This document shows, in pieces, positions 36,359 to 48,580 of a DNA stretch of 64,000 bases. The DNA is taken from the NCBI GenBank assembly GCA_019614645.1, contig JABWDB010000047.1, forward strand, positions 806,001 to 870,000, given 5' to 3'. The stretch is from Stratiolaelaps scimitus (taxonomy: Eukaryota > Arthropoda > Arachnida > Mesostigmata > Laelapidae). Made by a program: the position numbers and the translations under genes. Within the stretch, counting starts at the first letter, position 1; each line of letters opens with the position of its first letter. The notes under the pieces were generated by a model that worked only from the letters and a program-made list of their open reading frames with translations, had not been told where the DNA came from and ran no database searches.

Positions 36359-36668
36359 ATGGCTAACAGCGGCGGCAACAGCAGCGACACGGACAACGTC
36401 GACGTGAAGGGGATCTGCGACGAAGCAGCCGATTTCCGGTGGCGAAAACACCGTGGCCACGGCAACGGGGGGTGACTTTGTAACGTGGGACTGCACGTGG
36501 TTCGCTAATAACGAGCGATCCACGGACGGCTGGACACTGAAAACGATTGACATCGTGGCGTACCATACAAAACAAGCACACAATCAACGTGCGATCCTCA
36601 ACGTCGTCTTTGGATATTTCCCTTCATTCATTTTGATCGTCTCATGGGGAAATGGCCCCATCTTGTGA
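36359..36668 (+). pseudogene. coding-like stretch in two overlapping frames, unidentified
   Basis: An ATG at 36359, preceded at once by an in-frame TAG, opens a 38-codon frame rich in GAC, AAC, GTC, GGC and AAG codons (product starts MANSGGNSSDTDNVDVKGIC). It ends at a TGA at 36473-36475. A second frame from 36453 continues with GGDFVTWDCTWFANNERSTD and a hydrophobic stretch near FGYFPSFILIVSW before a stop. More protein-like pieces (SKSNGAMALKYAYCL, TFGFLTRESFCEKAGKHGPI) follow up to about 37100, with stops. This could be a frameshifted, decayed gene or transposon. I recognise no family and chance is possible. Confidence 0.25.
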
Positions 36669-37997
36669 GCGTTGATAGAGAGAAGCCTGGCGTATATCCT
36701 CAACGATCAAGTGAGCTCGACTGGCGGAAGTATCATGTGGTTAACGCGTAGTGCAAGCGGTATCATATGATGGCAGAAAGGCAGCAATATGATCGTCGCA
36801 CAGATATCACTCAAACTTTTTTTACGCGGGATCATCCCTAGTCGATGTGCGTCCCCTCGTCACCAGCACAGAGGATCACAAACATCAATGATCTGCACTT
36901 TCCAGAATCCAAAAGCAACGGAGCTATGGCCCTGAAGTACGCGTACTGTCTGTAATATACGTTCGGCTTCCTGACGCGCGAGTCATTTTGCGAGAAGGCC
37001 GGCAAGCATGGCCCCATTTCACATAGTCATATAGGAGGAGCTGAGGATGGAAGGGACGTTTTGGGAGACGTAAAGTTGCCGAACTCAAACTCGTCGCAGC
37101 AGGCGAACCCGTGAGCTTTGCTGACGCGAGCGTTGCGTTATGGCCGCCGTCGCACGGGGCGTAAATTGCTCATATTCCTAGGTAGGTATGTATGTATCTA
37201 TGTATTTACAAACTTGAAAAGCAAATGAGCGGCGTCTATTGCAAACAGGTCGAATATATTACTGCCACCAATTTGGCTCGTTTTACATACACGTAGAGTT
37301 CACCTGTTTCCGGGTGAATTGGACAGCCGCCATTCGCGACTTTGTTGGTACTGTACGTTTACTCTGCTCTTGCTCATGTTGATCCGTGTACAAAAATACC
37401 TCGAGGGCATACGTTACTTGACGAACCCTTTATTTTTCTCTAGTCTGCGGCCGCTAACGCTAGTTGTAGTAGTTGGCGAACACTTTAATTAAAACAGCTC
37501 CGAATGGGCGGACACGATGAACCATACAGTTCTTCGATTACGAGTTACGAGTTGTTTCATGACCAGGTCAGCGCTAATTAGTGCAGTGTCCTTCGAGGTT
37601 TAAGCGAGGACAGGGGTAGGGCTTGCATTATGGCTAATGGGACACCCATTTGAGTCTGCGTGTTCGACAGCCTAGAGGTTCTTCTATTGTCTGTTGTTTT
37701 GTAATATTATCATGGCCAATCGTTTCTACGGTCTTCAAAACGCATTGTAATATATGGTACCTCATTCCGCATGTTGTTCGAACGAACATTTGAGACTATT
37801 AGATGTGTGTGCAGTGAAAATACAAATGACGAATATCGCCCTCGGCGCGATTATACTCGGAAGCAAAAGCCATCGTACAATGGGTATCTCAATGCGAGGC
37901 GGAGTTCCTCGGCATGCTTGCTATCCTGGTATCCATTTGGAATTGTTATTCTTTCCATTACGAGGGAGACGCTCGCGCGCGTGAATGTTAGATAGGT

Positions 37998-38019
37998 AGA
38001 GAGAGAGAGAGAGAGAGAG
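37998..38019. repeat. (GA)n microsatellite
   Basis: About 11 uninterrupted GA units. Confidence 0.9.
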
Positions 38020-38354
38020 CTAGACATGGACCTCGAGTGAGTGCGAATGTCTAGCGTGAAGAGCGAGCTCGTAGTGTAGAGCGCATGTGTGGTGGTACGT
38101 CAATGTCAATCTTCTTCAAATTCAAGGTCTTTCAGGTCGCTGTTCGTTGACACCCTCACACATTCTTGGACGGGACGTGGGACAGTCGAAGTACCGCCGC
38201 ATAGCAATGACATACATACACACGAGCACATGGACCCGCCTCCACCAGCACGAGCCCCGTACATAGAAGGACACACGTACAGAGCTGAAGGGAAACGCAC
38301 ATACACGCGCCAGAGGCACGAAAGTCTTCCAGGAAGATATGCCCTAAGATGTGG

Positions 38355-38419
<65 letters not shown>
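38355..38419. repeat. (TA)n microsatellite
   Basis: About 30 TA units with one ACATA interruption and a terminal TTTATA. Confidence 0.95.
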
Positions 38420-39145
38420 CAGGATGTTCAAATGGACACTCTGCATGCAAGCCCATAAACAATAATGTTTCATGGGCAGCGTACTCCTGTGACAGTTAAA
38501 CAGCTGATTTTAATCGGGGATGTATTCCTTTTGAGGACATGGACCGATCCTTCCGGCTGTGTACGACCTCGCTATCACTTGATCTAGTTCCCCTCTATGC
38601 AAATGCATCATTACGATGGGTTCTCGTCATATCGCTGCTCAGAAATTAGGTGGCTGGCTCCATAAAAATGCTGCACTTGATCAGGCTGACCCTCTGGCAA
38701 TACTTCACATGACATGCATTATAGATAGCTTAACCTGTACCTAAAAGAACTGTCCAAATTCAGTTGCTCCTATCAGCGGCTTCGTGAGCAAACAAGATTC
38801 AAGTTGTAATTTTGTGCATGATGTCGATATTAACTGCTGGGACGATTCGTGGCGCTTGTGTTTTTGCGACGGGCAACGCGACGGATATTCGTTCGTCAGG
38901 TCAGAACAAAGTGGGACAGGGATACGATAGGAAGACGGAACAGATTGTGGCAAATAAGCAACATTGGCGACTGAAGCAATGATGAGCTGCATCGATGCAG
39001 CCACTGGATGCTTCGGCGCTGAAGAGAAACGCCGAGGTGGAGCGATCGCCGCGAGGAACGCTGGCGGCTGCCGTCGCCGACGCAGCAGTCCGCCAGTGCA
39101 CGCCAATCGCTCATTTGCATCAGAGATTACAGAATTTCCTACATC

Positions 39146-39176
39146 CCTCTCTCTCTCTCTCTCTCTATCTCTCTCT
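39146..39176. repeat. (CT)n microsatellite
   Basis: CT units with one ATCT interruption, followed by CTG triplets. Confidence 0.9.
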
Positions 39177-42100
39177 GCTGCTGCTACTGCTAAGCGGGAT
39201 TCGTCTTCCTCTCTTATCTTCCTCTGCGATCTCTCGTGCATAAGGAGGCGGCAAAGTGACGGCAAACGTCGTCGATGGGGTGCCCCGTCAGCGAACCCAA
39301 ACGATGATCATAGCCGCAGACGTCGACTCGGGCGCCGTGGAACATCGCGACCGCGGGACTGCTCTTCCGGCGTTCCCGATCGTTGCATGGAGGCAGGGGC
39401 CTCTTGATCGGCAGAAAAGGACCACCAAGAAACAGATAGGCGCGCGGCGAATGATAGCTGGAAGCGTCGGTTGCATACGACAGATGAACGCGTTGGAGCG
39501 ACGGCCGACTGTGAGGCCTGCCGGTGGCGGGGACTGCTAGCCGCATAACGCGCACGTCAAGGCAGTCGTCGCGTTCACGAATATCCGTGGTATCTCTGCG
39601 GCAGCATCGTTCTACCTCAGAACTTCGCCACTAAGAGATCGAACGGATTCGCTCTTAGCGGAGATGACATGCTCGTGCAGCGATGGCCAGTTCATGTGCA
39701 ACCAGGCAAGGTACAGTCATTTCCTGCTATTTTTCCCCCGCGGTGCCGTGACAGCTATTGCACAAATCTTCGATTCATAGCGACCGATGCAAATCAGAGC
39801 TGATTTAGCTGCAAAGCCAAAGTTCGGCATGAGTCCAACATAATCAAAGGGTAAAAGCCAGACAAACGGCTGCTGTTATATGGCTGGGGTATTGAACTGG
39901 TGTTGCTGATTCAGATTCGTTAAAACGCGTACGCTAATATGCTGGACGAGTGTGCACGACTACGCATTATGGCTCAAATGGTCAGCTCGCTAGAGACAAC
40001 ACGATTATAATATTCTACGTAAGACTGTCATAGTGTGTGCGCACCACAAAAAAACAGTGCCGTGTCTAGTATAGTGCGCAGCGTTGGGCCCTACTTCAAC
40101 CCGAGTACGGTTGCAACAGCAGCAGCAATAGTAGTGAGAACCTAACGAGTTCGATTAATACCTATCACTGTCGCCGCTCACTTGTGAAAATCGAAAGAGC
40201 GAATGACCACTGCCAGCTTTAGAAGGGTAGAGAAAGTGTGTGAGTCAGGAAGAGAGAGAGAGATTTCGAGAGCAATGCTGATGTTTGTGGCCATCCTGAG
40301 TTCACGCCAACGTCAGCTGCGTGATTTGAAACCAAGGGTGTCCTCATTGCAGGGTCTCTGAACATAACACCCGCTTAGGCAGAGCCCAGGCCCTATGTTA
40401 CCACAGCCGCCGCCGCCGACGCCACCTCGCCGTGACGTTGGCGGCTGCATCACCAGACTGGCTGGCTGGCTCGCATCCTCGTCCGTTCGGTAGCTCATTC
40501 GCCGCGGTTACCGGGCTCCACTGGCTTACTGCAGTGCTCACCGAACATCGCGTAATTCCATTTACGCCCTCGGGCGGTCTCGAGCAGCCAGTGACTGACC
40601 CGCACTGAGGCCTGTGCCTCTCTGTGTCATAGCAGTGGTCGTTGAGGATGGTGGCGACGTTGGTGGTGTTCTTCGCCGTCGACGCGTTCGCTGCCGCATT
40701 TGCAGAGCCTTGGGTGACACCCGGCGCTCGGCACCAGTGGTGGTGAGGCTGGGGGACGAAACCTGCTGGAGGGGCCTAGGGCCTAGGGATCGAGCAGCCG
40801 GACGCGGAACACCCAAAGATGGCAGTCGAACGTGTACTGCTAGTACGTACCTCACTAGATATTTCGAGTTGGACGACTGTGCGTGCTAATGTGGATGTGT
40901 CTTGGTCTGTGTCTCTGTACGTGGGGTGTGTGGCTTGGGTTGGCGATACTGAGTCGGCAGCCCTACCCTACGCCGACCCTGCGCAGTGTCGAACGCTACT
41001 GGAAAGTCGCAACAACAAGGATAACCTTGTTTTCATAAAGGACAACAGGGGCCTGTTGAGCAGCGAGTCCTTTCGTAAAGTTGCAACATATTTAATCCGA
41101 GGAAGTCCCGGGGAACAAGCAACATCGAATATTCAACTGTGTAGCTTGTTTCTCGTCCAGTACTCGCGTCGGCCAGGCAAGCGAATCAACCAGCTAGTTG
41201 CTGGGCCTTGCTGATCAACCATGGTCCGCCAGATCTGCTCTGAATGGACTCTCGTTGAAAATGCAACATCTGTTCGCTGATGCTGGTGCTGATACTCCTG
41301 GCCCTTGCTTGGCCACAAATTACTGGTGCTCGGGTAGACACCAACATAAGCATAAACACGCTGGGAGGCAGCTAACTCTTTAAGTGATCGTGCCGGCCTA
41401 TATGTACGGGTCCCCTCAAGGGTAAAAAGGTAAAAGTGGACATGTGTCATTGTACTCCCTTCCATCTTCCTCTGTGCGCAATAAACGTAACTGCGATAAT
41501 TGTACCTTGCCTGTAACTTTGCATTAACGAACGTGGATCGTTGCCATCCTGTCCAGGGTTTCTTCCAGCATGGGTGTTCGCATTGCAACAACATCGAAAT
41601 CAACATGACCAACTGCAAAGTTCAAACTCGTTAACTAGAGCGCGCCACCAGGCATTTCATTCTGCCGACCGACCCATTTGGCAACACCACCCAAAGCAGT
41701 GCCGGGGCGCGTTCTTGTTCTTGGACGTCGTCTGCGTTTCGCCGCGGGCCCTGCTGCTGTTGCTACACACGCCACAGGGCATGGCAGAGTGGCGGCGAGC
41801 ATATGCATGCCCTCGCACAAACATATGAGCACCACTAAAGGATCCACAAGGCACGGAGAGCCGGGAATGGATGACAACGAAGAGAAACACGATGATTACA
41901 GGAAAAGACGAGTTGGAGTCTGCGGGCTCACATCGAAACCCAGAGCAGATGGGCGCCGACGTGCTGAAGTAATTGCCCTAAGGTGGTATACAATGTGTCG
42001 CCGTTTCCATTTCGAGAGGATTGGCGTAATCTCTGTTTGATTGCTTCTTGTACCGTACGTGATGTTACTATAACATACGCACACATGTGTGATAGTGAGG

Positions 42101-42975
42101 ACGAACTATGATAGATTACTTGCTATACCCTTCCCTCAACTGCGAAGATCCTTTTGTGTGAACACAACAGTGTCGTGTTGGGAAGGCGGCACGTGTGAAT
42201 TTGAATACAATGAACGCTGAGACGCTTGAACAAGGCTTGAGACAGGTCAGGGTCCTGAGTTGACAAAATTTATGGAATTCATAAGCAGAGAGCCATGCAA
42301 CGACAGATGGCGTGTGCTGCAACCCGCCCAGCCGATGGGCATCTTCTCTAAGACCTCCGTATAGATCGAGATATTAGAGGCGCCAGGGTTCAAAGTTGTT
42401 TGTCTACCAGCAGCTGCTACCTTATAACTGGACTTTCATCCAAGCGTCGCAATGGAGGCCCTCGGAACATTGACTAATCTGCTCGATCGTCATTGACTCA
42501 GTGACAGCCGTTTGACACAGTTCTCTTAGGTAAAATCACAGCTTACTGGTATTGTGTCTATGAAATAAAAAAAATTGTTATTGTGGAATACAATCTTAGT
42601 TCTTTCTTAGCTCATACAGGTCGAGTAGATAGTGCACGAGAGGATCCATTCTATAAGGAGGAACGCCACTCGTTGGGAAAATGTTGTTGTCTGTTGTTCT
42701 ATTGTGGTATAATTTAATTTCCTGAATGCACACTCGTCAACTGCTGAAGTACGTCGCCATTACCGTCGCTGAAGCTCCGACAGATGAAGAAGCCGCGTAC
42801 CTCATTGAGTTGATTAAAACATCCTGTGATGAAAATCTATCGGTAGTGCTGGTGTTCTTAAGTTCTCATTTTGGTAAGCTATTTCGCCATAGAGACATGG
42901 TTGTGAGTTGACAGTTGGCCAAGACTCGAGTGGCCTAATACAATCGTTTCGTAAAGCAGTATTCAAGCTCTAAAG

Positions 42976-43038
42976 CTTTTACTGGTCAGTTGGTAAAGCG
43001 GAAATTCTGTTAACGTCACAATGCTGGGAATGGAAGCG
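42976..43038 (+). mobile_element. tRNA-like relic, degenerate
   Basis: TGGTCAGTTGGTAAAGCGG looks like a tRNA D-arm with an A box. CTGTTAAC about 10 nt on looks like an anticodon loop carrying GTT (Asn type). The expected B box is degraded to GCTGGGAATGGAAGC and the acceptor stem is absent. It is a SINE head or tRNA fossil, not a functional gene. Confidence 0.3.
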
Positions 43039-43548
43039 TCTGCCTACTCGCTTCTAGCTTAACCTGGGCGGTCCCCTCGACACATACGCCTTACGGCGTC
43101 TATCTAACTCAATAAGTGTTGTTAAGCTACATACATTGTAATGTAATGTTTTTGTATTTCCGTGGTCATGTTTTCCCAGTGCATTCGCCATTGTTATCCA
43201 ACCACCTCCATTAGTACCCCATACGCTCCACATAGTTCAGCATCTGTCATTAGAGTCACAGGCCTCCCATCCATCGAATTGTCATTCAGTCCACCGAATT
43301 GTATGGAGTGTGACAACAACAACAACAACAGCATCCGCTGGCTGCGTGCTCTCGCCAGCGTCAATGTTTTTATGTTGTTCCAGACATGTACATACTTGAG
43401 TAGAGAGCGCTGATGACAAATAACAATAACAATCGTCAAAAACCGTCAACTGTTACTGGCCTCTGTGTGCGGTCTGCCGATGCCGCATTGGTTGGCAGTA
43501 CACACGCGGGCCGTTGACTGTCGCGTTGTTTGGTGTGACCAATAAAAC

Positions 43549-43601
43549 CGCTATAACTCGAGTGGGTCGATGAGAATCGTCGACCCACTCAAGTTATAGC
43601 G
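43549..43601. repeat. 22-nt inverted repeat with 9-nt loop
   Basis: Left arm 43549-43570 and right arm 43580-43601 are reverse complements at 21 of 22 positions (CGCTATAACT, one mismatch, then GAGTGGGTCGA), with a 9-nt spacer. It could be the core of a foldback/MITE element, an RNA hairpin or a protein-binding palindrome. No target-site duplication was identified. Confidence 0.9.
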
Positions 43602-44517
43602 TTCGAGTCGATCGAACAATGACAGCTGGCCTACGGCTCGACTCGCCCTGTGCAGGCTCAACCCCCCCTTTCGATTTACCATGCCAGGGGGTTGAAAAAA
43701 GCGAATTTTACGACGAGGTAACGACAAACAGGAATCAACGAGAGAGGCCGAACTGAGCAAGAAGAACAGACATTGCGAACACGATTTGTTGTCATCAGTT
43801 ATCAGCAAAAATCATCAACAAATGTCTGTCGACTGTTTTCTTTCGTAGATCATAGCGGCACATCGCCTACCGCGCCTAAACGTCGTGGACATTGCCAACT
43901 ATATATCCTAATCGTCTGTCAGATTGCACAGTAACTCGTTGCTCGTCGATGATTCTCACATGTGTACCTTCAAGATAATTCAAGGACACTCGGGCAATCG
44001 GTGTGTGATCCTCACACGTGAGGCGAATAATGTGAGAACCAACCGCCCAGGATAGGAAACGTTTATAGAGCGGAGGGCATTTTATGAACTCTTCGTATGG
44101 ACTCTTCGATTATGGACTGACCGTGTGCACGCACACTACTGAACATGCGCATTCTCGTAATTGACATAATAATCTAAGCGCAATAGTTGGGCACGTGAAT
44201 GCCAGCACGCGAGACTGACAAACAGTATCGGACCCGTCCAGTTTAAAAAATATGCCAACTTCACCACAGGACAGTAGCCGGGTTCCTACGCATGCGAAAG
44301 CATCACATAACCGAGTGAATATTTTCGTACTTGGATGTGCACACACTTTAAGAGCTCGGTTTAGTTTGACTGCAATAGCAACCCATTCGTGCCAAACGGC
44401 GACCACCTCCCCTGCGCGAACGACACTCAAACCCCTCACGATCCGACTTCAACCCCCACTCTGAAGTGTGGCCAGGGAAAGTACGCACTTCTCGCTTGCC
44501 TAGACCTCACCTGAGTC
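43602..44517. other. unique non-coding DNA
   Basis: No supported feature. A 109-codon minus frame at 44110-44439 has no recognisable motif. Confidence 0.4.
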
Positions 44518-44690
44518 TTCTCTCTCTCTCTCTCTCACTACTACTACGACTACCTAGCTAGCCCCCTGCTAGCCAGTCGGGAAAGATCGCTGCTGTTTCT
44601 CCATTTACGTACAATTGAATGAATGCCACGAATGCGAGGGAGGGAAATACGAAGAGCTGAACTTCACTCATAAGCCCGCTCAGTGTATAA

Positions 44691-44722
44691 GTGTATGTGT
44701 GTTTGTGTGTGTGTGTGTGTGT
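44691..44722. repeat. (TG)n microsatellite
   Basis: TG units with single TATG and TTTG interruptions, downstream of a CT run at 44518-44537. Confidence 0.85.
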
Positions 44723-44749
44723 ATATCTGTATTTCTGTCTGTCCGTCAC

Positions 44750-46100
44750 GAGCGGCGTGTACCTTGAAGGGATTCGAGGCTGGTTGCTTAGATGAGATGC
44801 TGGACCAGCTGGCCAAGCGCTCCTTTTCTACTCTTGCTTCACAGCGAACTCGATGCCTCTCGAAAGGCAGTTCCCCAGCTCGCTAGCGCTGGCAAACTCT
44901 TTTTCCCTTTTGTCCGTTGCTTCTCACTTCTTGCTCCGTCTCTCCCCCTGGGCCTTGTTCACGGACTGATGCCTGCGGCAGCGGCATTATCATCACGCAA
45001 GCGAGGTTCTTTCCCACCGCGGGGCCGTTCGCGCAGGAACTGCTGGTCGGCTGGACGCGGCGGGTGCCGAGCAACCGAGCATCCGCCGTACGGCATCTTC
45101 CAAGTGGCGGCCAAGCGGAGAGTCAGTCAGACAGTCAGTCCATGGCAGAAAATGTACGAGCGCGGCATCTTCAGTTAGGGCAGGGCGGCGAGAAAGCCAA
45201 GCAGCAGCAGCAGCCGCCGCCAAGAAGTCTCGTCGTAAAACAAAACCTTCTCCTGAGATTCTCCCTTTTCATGACGATCGGACGTTTCATCTCCCTCCGT
45301 TCTTCTTCCGCTCAGCTCCGCTCTCCAACCCCACCTTCCGCCTTTGTCTTTCTCTCTCTCTCTCTATCTACATCTCGCTTACTCTCTCTCTCTCGCTCAC
45401 TCGCAAGAGACGCAATCCGAGGAACAGCAGCCAGGAGGCCCCTTCGCTTATCCAGCTAAGGGACTGGGCTGCTTCTCGTTCTGCATCGACCCGCCGTCGC
45501 TCTCGCCTCGTGTTCGCCGAGCAGCGCTCAGGCGACGGGAACAGCGGCAGACGGGAGCAGGCACCGGCACCGCCTCTCTCTCTCTCTCTCGGTAGCCATC
45601 GCTACCATCGTCCTGCGTCGACCCCTTCAACCCACGTCTGTGTGAGGGCCACTTGTGTGAGGCTTTTTCCTTTGGCGTTTACCGCCAAAGGTTTTTTGCT
45701 CGCACCGCCGCCACCGTCGCCGCCGCCGCCGGCGGCTGTACGTCCACCTTCGTTCGACGCTGGCTTCTCCGTTCTATTCGTTTCTGTGCTTCTTCGAGTG
45801 AGTAGCGACGTTTTGTACCTATATCGGCAGCCATCGGAGCTGGTTCCCGTGGGAACGGCTCCTACAGATCGGGCTGAACAGGTGCACACCAGCCCGTGTG
45901 CCCAACTCTGAGACAGGCGCGTTTCAGGTATCGTATCTAACTCGTTCTCTCCTTCGCTTCTTCCACTCGATCGTTTTCAGTCTATATCTCTCCCACATGC
46001 TGGCCACACACCACAGACTCACGCACATTCACACACACACACACGGGCGCAGACGCGCACATCGTCATCCGCCATCGTAGCGACCTGACTGACGACTGCT
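44750..46100. other. GC/CT-rich block, possible regulatory DNA
   Basis: High GC, many CpG dinucleotides and repeated CTCTCT runs (45354-45366, 45574-45590) on the plus strand. It includes the 9-bp hairpin at 45669-45691 and CCGCCG triplets near 45705-45735. The open frames are Ser/Leu/Pro/Arg low-complexity and overlap on both strands. It could be a promoter/CpG-rich region or an untranslated exon; no direct proof. Confidence 0.3.
45669..45691. repeat. perfect 9-bp hairpin flanked by T runs
   Basis: CCTTTGGCG, a TTTAC loop, then CGCCAAAGG, with a T-rich stretch immediately before and a run of six T after. The shape resembles a bacterial intrinsic terminator, but the surroundings are eukaryotic, so that function is not inferred. 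Confidence 0.85.
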
Positions 46101-47748
46101 GTACGATCCAGTTCTGGCCCGTACCTCCATGTCTCTGTCCATGCTGTGAAACTTGCAGCACACTTCATTTTATGGTGGTAGCACCACAAGAAAGCAAACA
46201 GATGAAGTATGATCGACCCTTCCCCCTCACTCGTTGGCGTAGGCGCAACAACAGTAAGGGTTTTGCGGCCGGAGCGGAAATGTACGGCGAGCCGAAAGGA
46301 AATATAAAAATCACCCTTCTCAACCGCTTAAGAAGCATGTATTATAAAATACGATACATGTCATCGCTTATAGTGGCTGCCGTGTGTTGTGGCCGCCTAG
46401 AATATGATGTACATATTTTACGTGTTTATGTTCAAACTGCACAAGTCATTCTTTTCTTTTTTGCCGTATCTGTATATATCCAGTATTGATCGTCAATGCA
46501 AATATAGGCAGATCTGGACAACCTTGAGGCAAGCATCGTACATCGATAGAGAGAGAGAGAGAGAGAACGGTGGAAACTGCCGAGCTATGTTTGGCGTGGG
46601 TCTGCAAAATGCCCGCAAGAGTTGTGATGCTTGTTTGGCTAGCTGGGGTTTGCGGTGATGGTTGGTACCGACGAGAGTCTCGACGGCCAGTAGCAGCGAT
46701 GGCCGGAGCCGTCACTCTAGTGAAGAAAAAACGATCGTCGCCTTACCCCGCCAGGCTATCTTGGGTACGACTTGAGCTGCTGCTGCTGCTGAACTTTATT
46801 CCTGGCTCGTTTTTAATGCTTAGCCTTCCTCGCCTGTTGAGCTCCCCGCTTCCTCCCGTAGCTGGATGGTGCCAGACGACCCAGCCAGGCTGTGTGATAT
46901 TTCGAGTGATTTGATTACAAAGTTGCTTCGGGTGCCTTCTCGGTTGTCGTTCTGTTATTGGCGACACACAGCTCGAGGGAGTAAAACGCCACATTGGAGT
47001 TGTGAGCGGCGACGGAGCTAAGATGAGACTACTCTGACAACACTCCACATTTGGTAGCCTGGCAGCCCCAGACTTCGTGAGGTTGAGGTCATGTGACGGG
47101 CGATGCCTTGCGGACCAACAAAAATTTCAAATCTAATGATCGCTGTACTGATTCTCTGCATGAATATCCGAAAGGGAGGGCGAGCGGATGCTGGAAGGGT
47201 GGTTGGTAACATGCAGAGGTCGGACCAAACAGGGGAGAGATTCAGTCCACAAGGAGTACAAATGTAACACTGTCTATTAATGGATGTTTTGAAACCATGT
47301 TAAGGCTATGAAATGCAGCATTGCTTTACGGAAACGGGCTTTCGTCTCTGGCAGTCCGCTATCTCAAGTGTCGGGAGGACCTCTCCAGTACAGCGAGTGG
47401 CAATATCTCTCTTGTTAATAGCGAAGTAACTCAATCAGATTTATCAGTGAGCATCTGTGTACTTGGAGGGTTTGAATTGCGTTCCAAAAAATGCAACTAA
47501 ACTTCCGTTCCTATCTAATTAAGTGTGGTGATATGTATCGAAGGCCTTTTTTCAAATATAATACAATCAACGGGAGCGTTGTGTGTCGCCACATTGATAC
47601 CATCCAGTTATTTTCATGAGCACATGACCCTAACCGAGTCTCGATCGCAACAACTGAGACTTAGTTGTGTGAGGCCTTCTGTGTCTGACTATTGCGAATG
47701 AGGTCACGTCTCCCATTCAGCCATTGCAAGAAGACCGAGATTAAAATG
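46101..47748. other. unique non-coding DNA
   Basis: Apart from the GA run there is nothing I can assign. The frames of 60-114 codons here carry no known motif. Confidence 0.4.
46548..46566. repeat. (GA)n microsatellite
   Basis: About nine GA units. Confidence 0.85.
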
Positions 47749-47774
47749 TATATATATATATATATATATATATA
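47749..47774. repeat. (TA)n microsatellite
   Basis: About 13 TA units. Confidence 0.9.
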
Positions 47775-47859
47775 AATTCCCCTTCGCGAATATAGTCAAC
47801 AAACCTTGGCTGTGGAAACAGGGCCTATTTGCTTTGCTTTGGCAACTCGAGGGCATTCC

Positions 47860-48120
47860 CTCCGGCATCATCACAAACTAGGTAATCTGTAACTAGGCAA
47901 CAGATGTGTTCGCAGGAGATATTTTTAGCATTTTTTGAAAGCAGGTAATGTTTTAAAGTCTCTATGCGTTAGAGGTAGCTGGTTCCAGACCATTGCGGCC
48001 GCATCCTTTCGGCCTACCGGGCAACTTAACACTGCTGGGAACAGCTGAGCAACCATAGTGATGACTAAACATTTCAGGGTAGGAAGGGTTCTCCAAACAA
48101 ATTGGAGCTCGTACACCTCA
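47860..48120 (-). mobile_element. LINE reverse-transcriptase C-terminal fragment
   Basis: The minus strand reads LFPAVLSCPVGRKDAAAMVW at 48062-48003, then NQLPLTHRDFKTLPAFKKC, UGA-type interruption and KYLLRTHLL. This is the conserved end of many non-LTR retrotransposon ORF2 proteins (WN.LP...R....L..FK..LK..L). Only this end piece is visible; the palm motifs are not. The frame is broken after FKKC, so it is a dead 5'-truncated copy. It is on the opposite strand to the 33.6 kb RT fragment, and whether they are the same family is unknown. Confidence 0.65.
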
Positions 48121-48580
48121 CGGTACTCACCTGTAAACAGACAGAGAACGATTCAACGTTTAGAAGGATGGTATACAATTCATCGGTAATGGGAATTTCC
48201 ATTGAAATCTTCTGCCGCACTGTTTAACTGTTCGTTATAACCTACAGTTCAACGCTGTCACATTACTGGAATAGCTCAGTGAGAGTAGGAAATGCGTACA
48301 TAGAATATGAGCCTGGAAAATTGAAGCATAAGGCCAAGCTTAAGGATCATAAATGCATGCTGACAGCAGATCAGCACAGTTGTACATTTGATGTGCGATT
48401 TGTGGACCTTCAGCCTGATGCTACGCGAGCACCTAGCTGATCTGTCCAATTGACGTGTTGACGAAGCGACGTACAAACGAAACGCATCTGACTTTGTTTG
48501 CGTGTGACGGGCGGCAAGTACCGAACCTACCGGAACGTAGCAGTTTCGTTGTGGACAAGTTCGAACGAAGAGAATGAACA
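48121..48580. other. unique non-coding DNA
   Basis: Nothing recognisable was seen. Confidence 0.4.

Larger units (their letters stand above)
38020..42970. other. non-coding DNA, no gene seen
   Basis: Contains TA (38355-38419) and CT (39146-39176) microsatellites and a moderately GC-rich stretch at 38.9-39.6 and 40.3-41.0 kb with many overlapping short frames on both strands. No recognisable protein, RNA gene or repeat family was found. Confidence 0.45.

Noticed and set aside
45669..45691. Bacterial intrinsic terminator
   Set aside because: Hairpin plus T run is present, but introns, SINEs and a Kv4 channel show eukaryotic nuclear DNA; kept only as a structural oddity.
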